Part shown: piece by piece, positions 1 through 6,081 of the stretch | How the letters are laid out: each line of letters starts with the position of its first letter | Numbering within the stretch: position 1 is the first letter of the stretch | Source: Patescibacteria group bacterium | GTDB taxonomy: Bacteria; Patescibacteriota; Minisyncoccia; JAHISW01; Tagabacteraceae | Direction of reading: 5' to 3' | Length of the DNA stretch: 13,325 bases | Assembly (NCBI GenBank): GCA_018817995.1 | Contig: JAHISW010000075.1 | Location: 1-13,325, forward strand | Program-made: the position numbers and the translations under genes | The notes under the pieces: generated by a model | Databases searched by the model: none | What the model was told of the DNA's origin: nothing | The model's input: the letters and a program-made list of their open reading frames with translations, nothing else

Positions 1-263
1 TAAAAATTTATGAGAAAGAAAATCTTTTAGAAATACAAACAAATAACCCGGAATTAGGTGAACATACAGTAACTCTTCCATGTGAAACAAGTGGTGAGGA
101 CTTATCTATTGTTTTTAATTACCGCTATTTACTTGAATGTTTATCTTCTTTTTATTCGGAAAAATTATTACTTAAATTTGGTGGAGAAAACAAACCATTA
201 TTAATTACAGGGTTGAATGATACTTCTTTCAGGTATTTAGTTATGCCTATCAGGGATTTATGA
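1..263 (+). CDS. dnaN: DNA polymerase III beta subunit (sliding clamp), C-terminal part
   Basis: The frame is open from the window edge to a TGA at 261-263, giving about 86 C-terminal residues; the start lies outside. It matches the last domain of the beta clamp: an I-x-x-N-N-P-E strand (near the E. coli I-T-A-N-N-P-E-Q segment), a central F-N-Y-R-Y-L-L-E segment (the family's F-N-x-x-Y-L-L-D/E), then P-L-L-I-T and the ending Y-L-V-M-P-I-R-D-L, close to the classical V-M-P-M-R-L terminus. The clamp encircles DNA and tethers the replicative polymerase. Its stop overlaps the start of the next gene (ATGA at 260-263), so the two are probably translationally coupled. dnaA is often nearby in bacteria, but upstream sequence is not visible. 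Confidence 0.93.
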   Translation, partial: KIYEKENLLEIQTNNPELGEHTVTLPCETSGEDLSIVFNYRYLLECLSSFYSEKLLLKFGGENKPLLITGLNDTSFRYLVMPIRDL

Positions 264-535
264 GGAGAATAAAAGATATTATCTTCACTAAATTTAAAAA
301 CATAGAAACACCAGATAGTATTATTGTGGAAGAATCAAAAAAAGCAATCAATGAAACTCTTAATATGGATATACCAGACCATTACTACAAAATTATTTTT
401 AATAAACCATATTTGATTATTAAGTCCCCTGTTTCGGCGCTAAAAAATGAGATTTTTATAAAAAAAGAAGAAATTATTGAAAGAATAAAAAAAAAGACAA
501 ATAAAAATGAATTTATAAAGATATTGTTTAGGTAA
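260..535 (+). CDS. DciA-like (DUF721) small protein, putative replicative helicase loader
   Basis: Encodes 91 residues, very Lys/Ile-rich, and starts inside the dnaN stop codon (ATGA). The order of segments resembles the DUF721/DciA fold: an N-terminal helix, a strand-rich middle (Y-L-I-I-K-S-P-V-S-A-L-K-N-E around 51-64, like the family's 'L-x-V-x-V-x-S-P-x-W-A-x-E-L'), a helix rich in E/K/I (about 66-79), and a final strand ending I-K-I-L-F-R. DciA loads the replicative helicase DnaB in bacteria that lack DnaC/DnaI. Placement after dnaN supports a replication role. The protein is shorter than typical DciA and the assignment rests on pattern and context, so an unrelated small basic protein is possible. 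No signal peptide or membrane segment is seen. Confidence 0.55.
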   Translation: MRRIKDIIFTKFKNIETPDSIIVEESKKAINETLNMDIPDHYYKIIFNKPYLIIKSPVSALKNEIFIKKEEIIERIKKKTNKNEFIKILFR

Positions 536-551
536 GTTCTAAATTAATTCT

Positions 552-3074
552 CTAATAATCCTCTAGTATTAGTGGAACTAAAATCTCTTTGCTGTTTTTC
601 ATTTTGTCGCGAGTAATAATTTTAAGATAGTTTGTTTGGCTGTCTAATTTTATATTTTTTAGATCAAAAATAAAAGTGTTGCTGTTTGTTGTGGCTAGAC
701 CCAGATAATAGTTGTTTATAAAAAGGTCGGTTTGTTCTATTGGGAAATGACCATTAATTTCCATTATTATATTTAGTATGCTGTTTCTTTGAATAACAGT
801 ATTTGGCGCGGGGGATATTATTTTTATAGTAGGAATATATTCTAGTTTATGAACATCATCATATTCTTTTGGTATGTTGTCCAATGTTTCCTCTTTAATA
901 TCTTGTTTTTCAAGCCATTTTCTGACAGGCTCTTCCCATAAATAAAATTGAGAATCTTTTTCGGGATTTTTTGGCTTTTCTCCGGTAGGGTTATTTTTAT
1001 CAACCCAATAAAGAATATTGTGTACCTGGGTGAGTATTTTTTCTTCCCTTGTTTCTTCTGGTGTGAACTCAGTGGCAAGTTTGTTTGATATTTTATCAAT
1101 AAAATATACTTCCCCTCCCTGCCAATACCCTCTTAATATGGGTTTAATACCCTGAGGTCCTTGCTCTTGGGGTAGTTCCATTTCCGGAAAATCTTCTTTT
1201 GGCAGGTTTTCAAAAACTTTTTTAAAAAAACTATTCCACAATGGGGCCACAATAAAACCAGCCACCTTTTTTTCCATGGGTGTGTTGTCGTTGTTGCCTG
1301 CCCATACCCCAAGCGCAAAGTTTGGAGTATACCCTATTATCCAAGCATCTCTGTAGTCGTTTGTTGTTCCTGTTTTTACAGCCACTTCCCTGTCTGGGAA
1401 ATACAAATAAGAGTGTTGTCCAAAAGCTGGCGCTCTTGAGTCTTCGTCAGACAAAATATCAGTAATATTTCTTGTCGTTTTTTTGTCTAATATTATATTT
1501 TGCCGATTTGCGAATTTTTCAATTACATTACCCCTACTATCCTCGATTTTTAAAATACCGGTTGTTGGATTTTTGATGCCATCATTGGCGAAAACAGAGT
1601 ATGCTCCCGTCATTTCCAATAAAGTCACCTCCCCGCCACCAAGAACAAGTGTTAAGCCGTATCTCAAAGGGTTGGTTAATGTTGTTATTCCAAGTTTTTC
1701 CGCAGTGTTTAAAGAATCTTGTATTCCTGATAAATACAGTGTTTTCACAGCGGGGATATTTATTGATTGAGCTAGTGCGTTTCTTAGGGTTACAGGTCCT
1801 CTGAAAATGTTATCGTAATTTCCGGGCATATAACACTCGTCTTCTTCCGAAAAACCTTCTTTTGGCGTGCCGTCCGGATTGCACGAGCTATTGAACTCTG
1901 TTTCAAGATCAAATACGACTGTTTCCGGTGTGTACCCCTTTTTGAATGCGGTTGCGTAAACGAAGGGCTTAAAAGATGAACCCGGTTGTCGTTTTGCTAG
2001 CGTAACATTAAATTTTCCATCATATTCTTCGTCAAAATAATTTCTTGAGCCAACCATAACGAGAATCTGGCCTGTTTTAGGGTCTATACCCACAAGTCCG
2101 GCATTTTTGGCGTTGAATTTTTCTTTGTTTTCTTTTACATATTCCTCAACTGTTTTTTCCGCCTCTTTTTGCAGTTCCAAATTAAGTGTTGTGGTGATTT
2201 TCAGACCACCCTGTTCTACCAAGTCTTTGCCGTACTTTTCTTCTAAATAACTTTTTATGAACATAACAAAATGGGGGGCCTCAATACCCTTCTCGGGTCG
2301 AGCAAGAAAGGTTACTTGTTCCTCGTTGGCTTGATTGAATTCTTCTTCTGTTATAAAACCCATCTTGAGCATGTTTTGAAGCGTACTCGTTTTTCTTTCT
2401 TCCAATTCATCCCGGTGCGCTCCGTGGGGAGAATAGTATGTTGGGGCGTTTGGCAAGACGGCCAGATAAACAGACTCCGCCAACGTCAAATCTTTCGCGT
2501 TTTTTCCAAAGAAAGATTGAGAGGCCTCCTCTATTCCATAAATACTCCCGCCGTACGGTATTTCGTTTAAATAAAGAGTTAAAATCTCTTCTTTAGATAG
2601 AACTTTTTCTATTTTGAGAGACAAAATAATTTCTTTAATTTTTCGTGTGTATAATTTTTCTGTCGTTAGCAGAGAGTTCTTTATTAATTGTTGGGTTATT
2701 GTTGAACCGCCTTGTTCTTTTTTGCCGCTTGATTTTAAGTTTACTATGATTGATCGGAGAATACCGGTGATGCTTATGCCACTGTGTTGATAAAAACCGG
2801 AGTCTTCTATTGCTACGGTGGCGTTTTTGATGTGTCTTGAAAGATCTTCGTAAGGTATTACGGTCCTTTTTATGTCCTTGTGAATATCATAAAGGAGTTT
2901 TTCTCCTGTTCTGTCATATATTTTTGTTGATTGGGCAACCTTTCTTTCGTTGAATGACTCAAAATCAGGAATAGGTAAAGACTGAACCCATTTAAAAACA
3001 AAAAAACCAGCGACAATAGAGCCGATTATAAAAAAAATAAAAAGAAAACCGATAGTTTTCAGTAATTTATTCAC
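552..3074 (-). CDS. Bifunctional penicillin-binding protein 1A (glycosyltransferase/transpeptidase)
   Basis: 840 residues. A membrane anchor lies at about 7-29, so the enzyme faces the envelope. The GT51 glycosyltransferase domain (about 50-240) has all motifs: A-I-E-D-S-x-F-Y-x-H-x-G with catalytic Glu90, Q-G-G-S-T-I-T-Q-Q (121-129), R-K-x-K-E (144-148) and the L-Y-L-N-E-I-P-Y-G segment (167-175). The transpeptidase domain has S-S-F-K with nucleophile Ser366, S-I-N at 437-439 and K-T-G-T at 567-570. It polymerises lipid II and cross-links peptidoglycan. Residues about 747-840 look like an extra C-terminal Ig-like beta domain (I-x-S-P-x-P-N-T start), as seen in some class A PBPs. The open frame begins with GTG, which places the anchor correctly; Shine-Dalgarno pairing is weak. 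It converges on the DciA-like gene with a 16-bp gap and no terminator visible. Confidence 0.95.
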   Translation of the reverse strand: MNKLLKTIGFLFIFFIIGSIVAGFFVFKWVQSLPIPDFESFNERKVAQSTKIYDRTGEKLLYDIHKDIKRTVIPYEDLSRHIKNATVAIEDSGFYQHSGISITGILRSIIVNLKSSGKKEQGGSTITQQLIKNSLLTTEKLYTRKIKEIILSLKIEKVLSKEEILTLYLNEIPYGGSIYGIEEASQSFFGKNAKDLTLAESVYLAVLPNAPTYYSPHGAHRDELEERKTSTLQNMLKMGFITEEEFNQANEEQVTFLARPEKGIEAPHFVMFIKSYLEEKYGKDLVEQGGLKITTTLNLELQKEAEKTVEEYVKENKEKFNAKNAGLVGIDPKTGQILVMVGSRNYFDEEYDGKFNVTLAKRQPGSSFKPFVYATAFKKGYTPETVVFDLETEFNSSCNPDGTPKEGFSEEDECYMPGNYDNIFRGPVTLRNALAQSINIPAVKTLYLSGIQDSLNTAEKLGITTLTNPLRYGLTLVLGGGEVTLLEMTGAYSVFANDGIKNPTTGILKIEDSRGNVIEKFANRQNIILDKKTTRNITDILSDEDSRAPAFGQHSYLYFPDREVAVKTGTTNDYRDAWIIGYTPNFALGVWAGNNDNTPMEKKVAGFIVAPLWNSFFKKVFENLPKEDFPEMELPQEQGPQGIKPILRGYWQGGEVYFIDKISNKLATEFTPEETREEKILTQVHNILYWVDKNNPTGEKPKNPEKDSQFYLWEEPVRKWLEKQDIKEETLDNIPKEYDDVHKLEYIPTIKIISPAPNTVIQRNSILNIIMEINGHFPIEQTDLFINNYYLGLATTNSNTFIFDLKNIKLDSQTNYLKIITRDKMKNSKEILVPLILEDY

Positions 3075-3081
3075 TCTCTTT

Positions 3082-3110
3082 AATTTAATTCAAAAACAGC
3101 TTTTATTCAA
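3082..3110 (-). promoter_or_regulatory. Candidate sigma70-type promoter for the PBP gene
   Basis: On the minus strand a TTGAAT box (3105-3110) is followed after exactly 17 bp by TAAATT (3082-3087), each matching 4 of 6 consensus bases. The -10 box ends 7 nt before the GTG start at 3074, which would make the mRNA leaderless or nearly so. The boxes are weak and chance matches are common in AT-rich DNA. Confidence 0.3.
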
Positions 3111-3119
3111 TGCTCAAAA

Positions 3120-3150
3120 CCAACTATGGAAGTTGAACTTCCATAGTTGG
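3120..3150. repeat. Short perfect palindrome, copy 1 (downstream of first NDT-like gene)
   Basis: Perfect 14-bp stem CCAACTATGGAAGT / ACTTCCATAGTTGG around a 3-nt TGA loop. A second copy with a 12-bp stem lies at 3853-3879, also just downstream of an NDT-like gene, with loop TCA (the reverse complement). In the direction of the gene (minus strand) it is followed by TTTTGAG, so it could act as a weak intrinsic terminator here. The outer CCAACTAT/ATAGTTGG base of the stem is shared with hairpin 1 of the larger elements at 3694 and 4393. Confidence 0.9.
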
Positions 3151-3208
3151 GGTGTGTAGAGATAGTAACGAAAGCGTAGTGCCCCCGAAGCGTTGTCCGT
3201 AGTCTGCG

Positions 3209-3631
3209 TTATTCAATTTTAGAAAAATCTCCATTAAGAATAACTGGTCGCATTATTCTTACCTCATGAACCCATCTGTGTTCTGAATGATGTGGTAATT
3301 CTTGCAAAAGAAATAGTTTTTTATGAAAGTGATGTGCCAAACCAACTTCCATAAGTGAGGCAGTGCCAATATATCCACTTATGTTATTTTTATTATGATT
3401 TAAAATAAGCACAGCATCACTTTCTTCAATAAATTTGAAATGGGTCCTCATGATATCATTTTCTACACAATGATTATAATCTGCTTCAAGATCATCGTGA
3501 TTATGATTGCCGTTTGCAATTTCAAGAGCATCAGTCGGAATTTTAATTGAATGACCCATTTCTTCTAATATTTCTTTGGTTTTAAGCATTTCTTTTGCAA
3601 AAGTCATGCTTCCACAGATCATTATTTTCAT
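3209..3631 (-). CDS. NDT-superfamily (nucleoside 2-deoxyribosyltransferase-like) protein, paralogue 1
   Basis: 140 residues, cytosolic, no signal or membrane segment. It starts with a beta strand and G-S-M (M-K-I-M-I-C-G-S-M), has a central S-D-A-V-L-I-L-N strand (71-78) and then G-Y-I-G-T-A-S-L-M-E-V-G-L-A-H (86-100). That G-T-x-x-x-x-E-x-G-x-A block is typical of the NDT/Rossmann-like superfamily, where the Glu (here Glu95) is the usual nucleophile, followed by a K-L-F-L-L strand. Such enzymes cleave or transfer N-glycosidic bonds of nucleosides or nucleotides; the substrate cannot be read here. It is paralogous to the product of 3914-4327 (roughly one third identical, same ending R/K-P-x-I-x-N-G-D). 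The middle is His-rich (43-64), unlike paralogue 2. ATG at 3631 has no clear Shine-Dalgarno. A three-hairpin repeat lies upstream and a palindrome downstream. Confidence 0.7.
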   Translation of the reverse strand: MKIMICGSMTFAKEMLKTKEILEEMGHSIKIPTDALEIANGNHNHDDLEADYNHCVENDIMRTHFKFIEESDAVLILNHNKNNISGYIGTASLMEVGLAHHFHKKLFLLQELPHHSEHRWVHEVRIMRPVILNGDFSKIE

Positions 3632-3693
3632 ATTAATATTGATTAATTGGAGATTTTTATAGATGTTACTTTTCTAGTGGGTGGAGGACAATT

Positions 3694-3844
3694 TCATTCT
3701 ATCACACAAACTTCTGTCACAAAAACAAGCAATCTCCCAACTATCAACATCGGGTGTTGATAGTTGGGAGTATCTGTGGGATATCCGATATCCCTCAGAA
3801 TTACCTATTGTACCAAAATCAGCCTGGTTTTGATGGAATGGAGC
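3694..3844. repeat. Three-hairpin repeat element, copy A
   Basis: A 151-bp stretch aligns without gaps to 4393-4543 with about 18 differences by hand count (about 88% identity). It holds three consecutive inverted repeats. Hairpin 1 has a perfect 16-bp stem (3734-3749 with 3755-3770) and loop TCGGG. Hairpin 2 is 3773-3799 with a 12-bp stem, one T/T mismatch and loop CCG. Hairpin 3 is 3814-3832 with an 8-bp stem, one wobble pair and loop GCC. Read toward the NDT-like gene (minus strand), hairpin 1 comes last and is followed by a T-rich tract (ATTGCTTGTTTTTG), resembling an attenuator. Hairpin 1 lies 102 nt from the ATG at 3631. No protein frame or transposase is present. It could be a structured leader RNA or a small mobile palindromic element. 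Confidence 0.9.
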
Positions 3845-3852
3845 AGTTAGTG

Positions 3853-3879
3853 AACTATGGAAGTTCAACTTCCATAGTT
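3853..3879. repeat. Short perfect palindrome, copy 2 (downstream of second NDT-like gene)
   Basis: 12-bp stem AACTATGGAAGT / ACTTCCATAGTT with loop TCA. It matches 3122-3148 except that the loop is the reverse complement (TCA against TGA). It lies 34 nt past the stop of the second NDT-like gene and only 8 nt from repeat element A. In neither direction is there a good T-tract, so a terminator role is not supported for this copy. Confidence 0.88.
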
Positions 3880-3913
3880 GGGGACGGAACCAAATATACA
3901 GTGTTGTGCGATG

Positions 3914-4327
3914 TTAAATAATTTTTTTCAAATCCCCATTAATGATAATCGGCTTAACAGCTTCGATTTCGGCCTTGCAATATGGCATTTCGGGAATTGG
4001 GTTTAACATAAATATCTTTTGATTAAGCACATGGGCAAAACCAATTTCCATTAAGGTATTACCACCAACATAATTTTTCACACTGTTCTTATCAAAGTTT
4101 AAAACAAGCACGGCATCCGCACCTTGCATCATTCGCCAAAACTCACGGATAGCATCCATGTTATATTTTTGGTGAAGTTTGATTTCTTCAATTTGGGAAT
4201 CGGTTTTGCCCACCATTGCTTTATGCAAATCTGTGACAAATGCGTCATGCCCCAATTCCCGAAGTTTATCGCGATACTCAAGCATTTTATCGGTAAATTG
4301 CATTGAACCGATTATTCCTATTTTCAT
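3914..4327 (-). CDS. NDT-superfamily (nucleoside 2-deoxyribosyltransferase-like) protein, paralogue 2
   Basis: 137 residues, soluble. It begins M-K-I-G-I-I-G-S-M like its paralogue at 3209-3631, has A-D-A-V-L-V-L-N (70-77), then N-Y-V-G-G-N-T-L-M-E-I-G-F-A-H (85-99) with a candidate catalytic Glu94, a K-I-F-M-L-N-P-I-P-E strand-loop (104-113) and the ending I-N-G-D-L-K-K. The family is inferred from this strand, glycine-loop and E-x-G-x-A-H arrangement; related small proteins are often left hypothetical. The G-T of paralogue 1 is G-G here, which may mean a different substrate. It is transcribed toward paralogue 1 and the PBP gene, and diverges from tyrS. The ATG at 4327 lacks a Shine-Dalgarno: an A/T tract precedes it. 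Repeat element B ends 65 nt upstream. Confidence 0.72.
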   Translation of the reverse strand: MKIGIIGSMQFTDKMLEYRDKLRELGHDAFVTDLHKAMVGKTDSQIEEIKLHQKYNMDAIREFWRMMQGADAVLVLNFDKNSVKNYVGGNTLMEIGFAHVLNQKIFMLNPIPEMPYCKAEIEAVKPIIINGDLKKII

Positions 4328-4392
4328 AAAAGATTTGAAAAAAAATTATTTAATTTCGCCTAACTAGTTATTGTACGAAATTATCTATATCC

Positions 4393-4543
4393 TCATTTTA
4401 CCACACAAACTTCTGTCACAAAAACAAACAACCTCCCAACTATCAACACCCGATGTTGATAGTTGGGAGTATCTGTGGGATATCCGATATCCCACAGAAT
4501 TGCCCATTCCTACAAAATCAGCTTGATTTTGGTGGAATGGGGC
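4393..4543. repeat. Three-hairpin repeat element, copy B
   Basis: Second copy of the element at 3694-3844, same orientation, lying between the second NDT-like gene and tyrS. Its hairpins are cleaner than in copy A. Hairpin 1 is a perfect 16-bp stem (4433-4448 with 4454-4469) with loop CCCGA, the exact reverse complement of copy A's TCGGG. Hairpin 2 is 4472-4498, a perfect 12-bp stem with loop CCG. Hairpin 3 has a perfect 8-bp stem (4513-4520 with 4524-4531) extended by a 7-bp outer stem CCATTCC/GGAATGG (4504-4510 with 4534-4540) across a 2x2 internal loop. On the minus strand hairpin 1 is followed by GTTGTTTGTTTTTG, and it is 105 nt from the ATG at 4327, almost the spacing of copy A. Confidence 0.9.
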
Positions 4544-4550
4544 GAATTTT

Positions 4551-4579
4551 TTGCTAAAAGGCGGTTTTTTTGGTAATCT
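4551..4579 (+). promoter_or_regulatory. Candidate promoter for tyrS
   Basis: TTGCTA (4551-4556), a 17-bp spacer, then TAATCT (4574-4579) preceded by TGG, an extended -10 pattern. Only 6 nt separate the -10 box from the ATG at 4586, so transcription would begin at or near the start codon. No Shine-Dalgarno is present, which fits a leaderless message. The boxes are poor matches, so confidence is low. Confidence 0.3.
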
Positions 4580-4585
4580 TAAAAA

Positions 4586-5776
4586 ATGGTAAATACTGAC
4601 AAAAAAACAATAGACGAGATTTTAGACAGGGGTATTATTGTTGACGCGATTCCAAGTCTTGAAGAATTTCGCGAAAAACTATTAAGCGGGGACAAGTTAA
4701 AGTTTTATATCGGTTTTGACCCCACCTCTACCGCTCTTCATTTGGGACATGCCAGAAACATAATGGTTCTTGAAGAGTTTCGCAAACTTGGGCACGAAGT
4801 TATCGCTCTCTTTGGCGATTTTACGGCAATGGTTGGCGATCCTTCGGGGAAAGAATCTGCGAGGAAGCAACTTTCAAAAGAAGAAGTCTTAGAAAATGTA
4901 AAAAACTGGGAAAAACACATTAGGCCGTTGATGGATTTTGACAACAAAGAAAACCCGCCAAAAATAAAATATAACAGCGAATGGCTTTCAAAACTTTCGT
5001 TTGAAGATGTGGTTAATTTGGCAAGTAATTTTACCGTTCAGCAAATGATTGAGAGGGATATGTTCCAAAAAAGGATTGCGGAGAAAAAACCTGTGTTTCT
5101 GAATGAATTTCTGTATCCTCTGATGCAGGGTTATGACAGTGTGGCTATGGGTGTGGACGTGGAGATGTGCGGGACCGACCAGATTTTTAACGCTCTTGCC
5201 GGCAGGACTCTTTTAAAGAAATTAAAAAACAAAGACAAGTTTGTGGTTGTTCTCGGTTTGATTGCCAACCCAAAAACAGGCGAGTTGATGTCTAAGAGCC
5301 ACGGCACGGGTGTTTTCATTGATTCAACCCCCTCTGATATGTTTGGAGCCATAATGTCGCAGGCAGACGAAATGACGGAGATTTTGCTGGTAAACAATAC
5401 CAGGATTTCTTTGAGTAAAGTAAGAGATATTTTAAAAGAAGAACCAATGGAGGCTAAGAAAATAACGGCCTTTGAAATTGTGAAAATATTTTATGGAGAA
5501 GGAGAGGCAAGGGTAGCCCAGACTAGTTTTGAAAATACTTTTCAAGGAAGAAAATTCTTCGAAACTGATACGGTGGTTAAGGTTCAAAAAGGCAAGGAAC
5601 TGAAAGAGTGTTTATTATTGAATAATTATGTTTCTTCCGCGGCAGAGTTTAGAAGACTTGTAAAAGATGGGGCGATAGATTTTGACGGGGAAACGATAGA
5701 TGATGCGCGTTACAAAATAGAAAAACCCGGAATTGTCCGGATTGGAAAGAAAAAGTTTGTAAAACTGGAATTTTGA
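4586..5776 (+). CDS. tyrS: Tyrosyl-tRNA synthetase
   Basis: 396 residues. It charges tRNA-Tyr with tyrosine in the cytosol. The class I catalytic domain shows Y-I-G-F-D-P-T (41-47), the HIGH-type signature H-L-G-H (52-55), G-D-F-T-A-M-V-G-D-P-S-G-K (77-89), L-Y-P-L-M-Q-G-Y-D-S (176-185), G-T-D-Q (196-199) and the KMSKS-type loop L-M-S-K-S (234-238). A C-terminal S4-like RNA-binding segment spans about 335-396. The N-terminal pattern (F-D-P-T-x-x-x-L-H-L-G-H, with G-D-F-T rather than G-G-A-T) resembles the second bacterial TyrRS subgroup (TyrZ-like). ATG at 4586 leaves the usual ~40 residues before the first motif; no Shine-Dalgarno precedes it. It is a single-gene unit ended by a strong terminator. 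Confidence 0.97.
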   Translation: MVNTDKKTIDEILDRGIIVDAIPSLEEFREKLLSGDKLKFYIGFDPTSTALHLGHARNIMVLEEFRKLGHEVIALFGDFTAMVGDPSGKESARKQLSKEEVLENVKNWEKHIRPLMDFDNKENPPKIKYNSEWLSKLSFEDVVNLASNFTVQQMIERDMFQKRIAEKKPVFLNEFLYPLMQGYDSVAMGVDVEMCGTDQIFNALAGRTLLKKLKNKDKFVVVLGLIANPKTGELMSKSHGTGVFIDSTPSDMFGAIMSQADEMTEILLVNNTRISLSKVRDILKEEPMEAKKITAFEIVKIFYGEGEARVAQTSFENTFQGRKFFETDTVVKVQKGKELKECLLLNNYVSSAAEFRRLVKDGAIDFDGETIDDARYKIEKPGIVRIGKKKFVKLEF

Positions 5777-5777
5777 T

Positions 5778-5811
5778 AAAAAACAACCCCGCTCAGCGGG
5801 GTTGTTTTTTT
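5778..5811. terminator. Bidirectional intrinsic terminator between tyrS and the minus-strand operon
   Basis: GC-rich core CCCCGC / GCGGGG (5787-5792 with 5796-5801) around loop TCA, extended by AAAAAACAA / TTGTTTTTT to a 15-bp stem. T runs occur on both strands, so it can stop tyrS from the left and the small acidic gene from the right. Confidence 0.95.
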
Positions 5812-5828
5812 AATATGTTCTTTTTCTT

Positions 5829-5945
5829 TTACTCATCATCGTCTTCTCCTTCTTCATCAGAGGAAGTGGCATCTGCTGTGTCATCGCCCTCTTCTTTTTT
5901 TTCATCCTCTTCTAATGTTTCTTCTCCTTTTGTTTCTTCGTCCAT
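5829..5945 (-). CDS. Small highly acidic protein (38 residues)
   Basis: ATG at 5943-5945, TAA at 5829-5831. About half of the 38 residues are Asp or Glu, with only three Lys and no aromatic residues; it ends G-E-D-D-D-E. It is probably disordered and cytosolic. It is the last gene before the shared terminator and on the same strand as ruvC. An open frame upstream ends in TAA one base before this ATG. Function is unknown. Very acidic small proteins can act as nucleic-acid mimics or bind basic partners, but nothing here shows that. Biased GAA/GAT repeats can leave a frame open by chance, so expression is not certain; the position before a terminator argues for it. Confidence 0.5.
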   Translation of the reverse strand: MDEETKGEETLEEDEKKEEGDDTADATSSDEEGEDDDE

Positions 5946-5946
5946 A

Positions 5947-6081
5947 TTAGTATATATTCTTTAAATCTAATCTCTTATCTAAATAATCCGACCAATACCA
6001 CCGTTTCCGGCTCTCAGTAGGCCAAAATACGGATTTATTAATATCTATCAGAAATGAGGAATTTTGTAAAGACCCCGTCAA
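5947..6081 (-). other. Possible small ORF or frameshifted gene between ruvC and the acidic gene
   Basis: A minus-strand frame is open from just past a TGA near 6121 to a TAA at 5947-5949, one base before the acidic gene's ATG. From a TTG at 6079-6081 it would give 44 residues, Trp/Tyr/Arg-rich in the second half (S-V-F-W-P-T-E-S-R-K-R-W-Y-W-S-D-Y-L-D-K). A separate ATG at 6122-6124, two bases after the ruvC stop, opens another frame that stops after 28 codons at 6038. A one-base shift at the CCCCTTTT run would join the two into about 59 residues. No family is recognised. It may be a short gene with a rare start, a decayed gene, or untranslated spacer. Confidence 0.22.

Noticed and set aside
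536..551. Terminator between the DciA-like gene and the PBP gene
   Set aside because: The 16-bp gap has no inverted repeat or T-tract; the flanking ends also show none that is convincing.
3125..3145. Six-codon micro-ORF ATG...TAG on both strands of the short palindrome
   Set aside because: A by-product of the palindrome (CTATGG/CCATAG at its ends); no ribosome-binding site and too short to support.
3674..3868. Minus-strand 64-codon frame over repeat element A
   Set aside because: It spans the hairpins and the short palindrome and shows no protein-like pattern; the equivalent frame is not kept in copy B.
3120..4543. CRISPR-like array
   Set aside because: Only two copies of each repeat, spaced by whole genes, with strong palindromes and no regular short spacers or cas genes.
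3694..4543. Integron attC sites
   Set aside because: No attC-like core sites (RYYYAAC/GTTRRRY) placed as expected and no integron integrase visible; the three-hairpin layout does not match a single attC fold.
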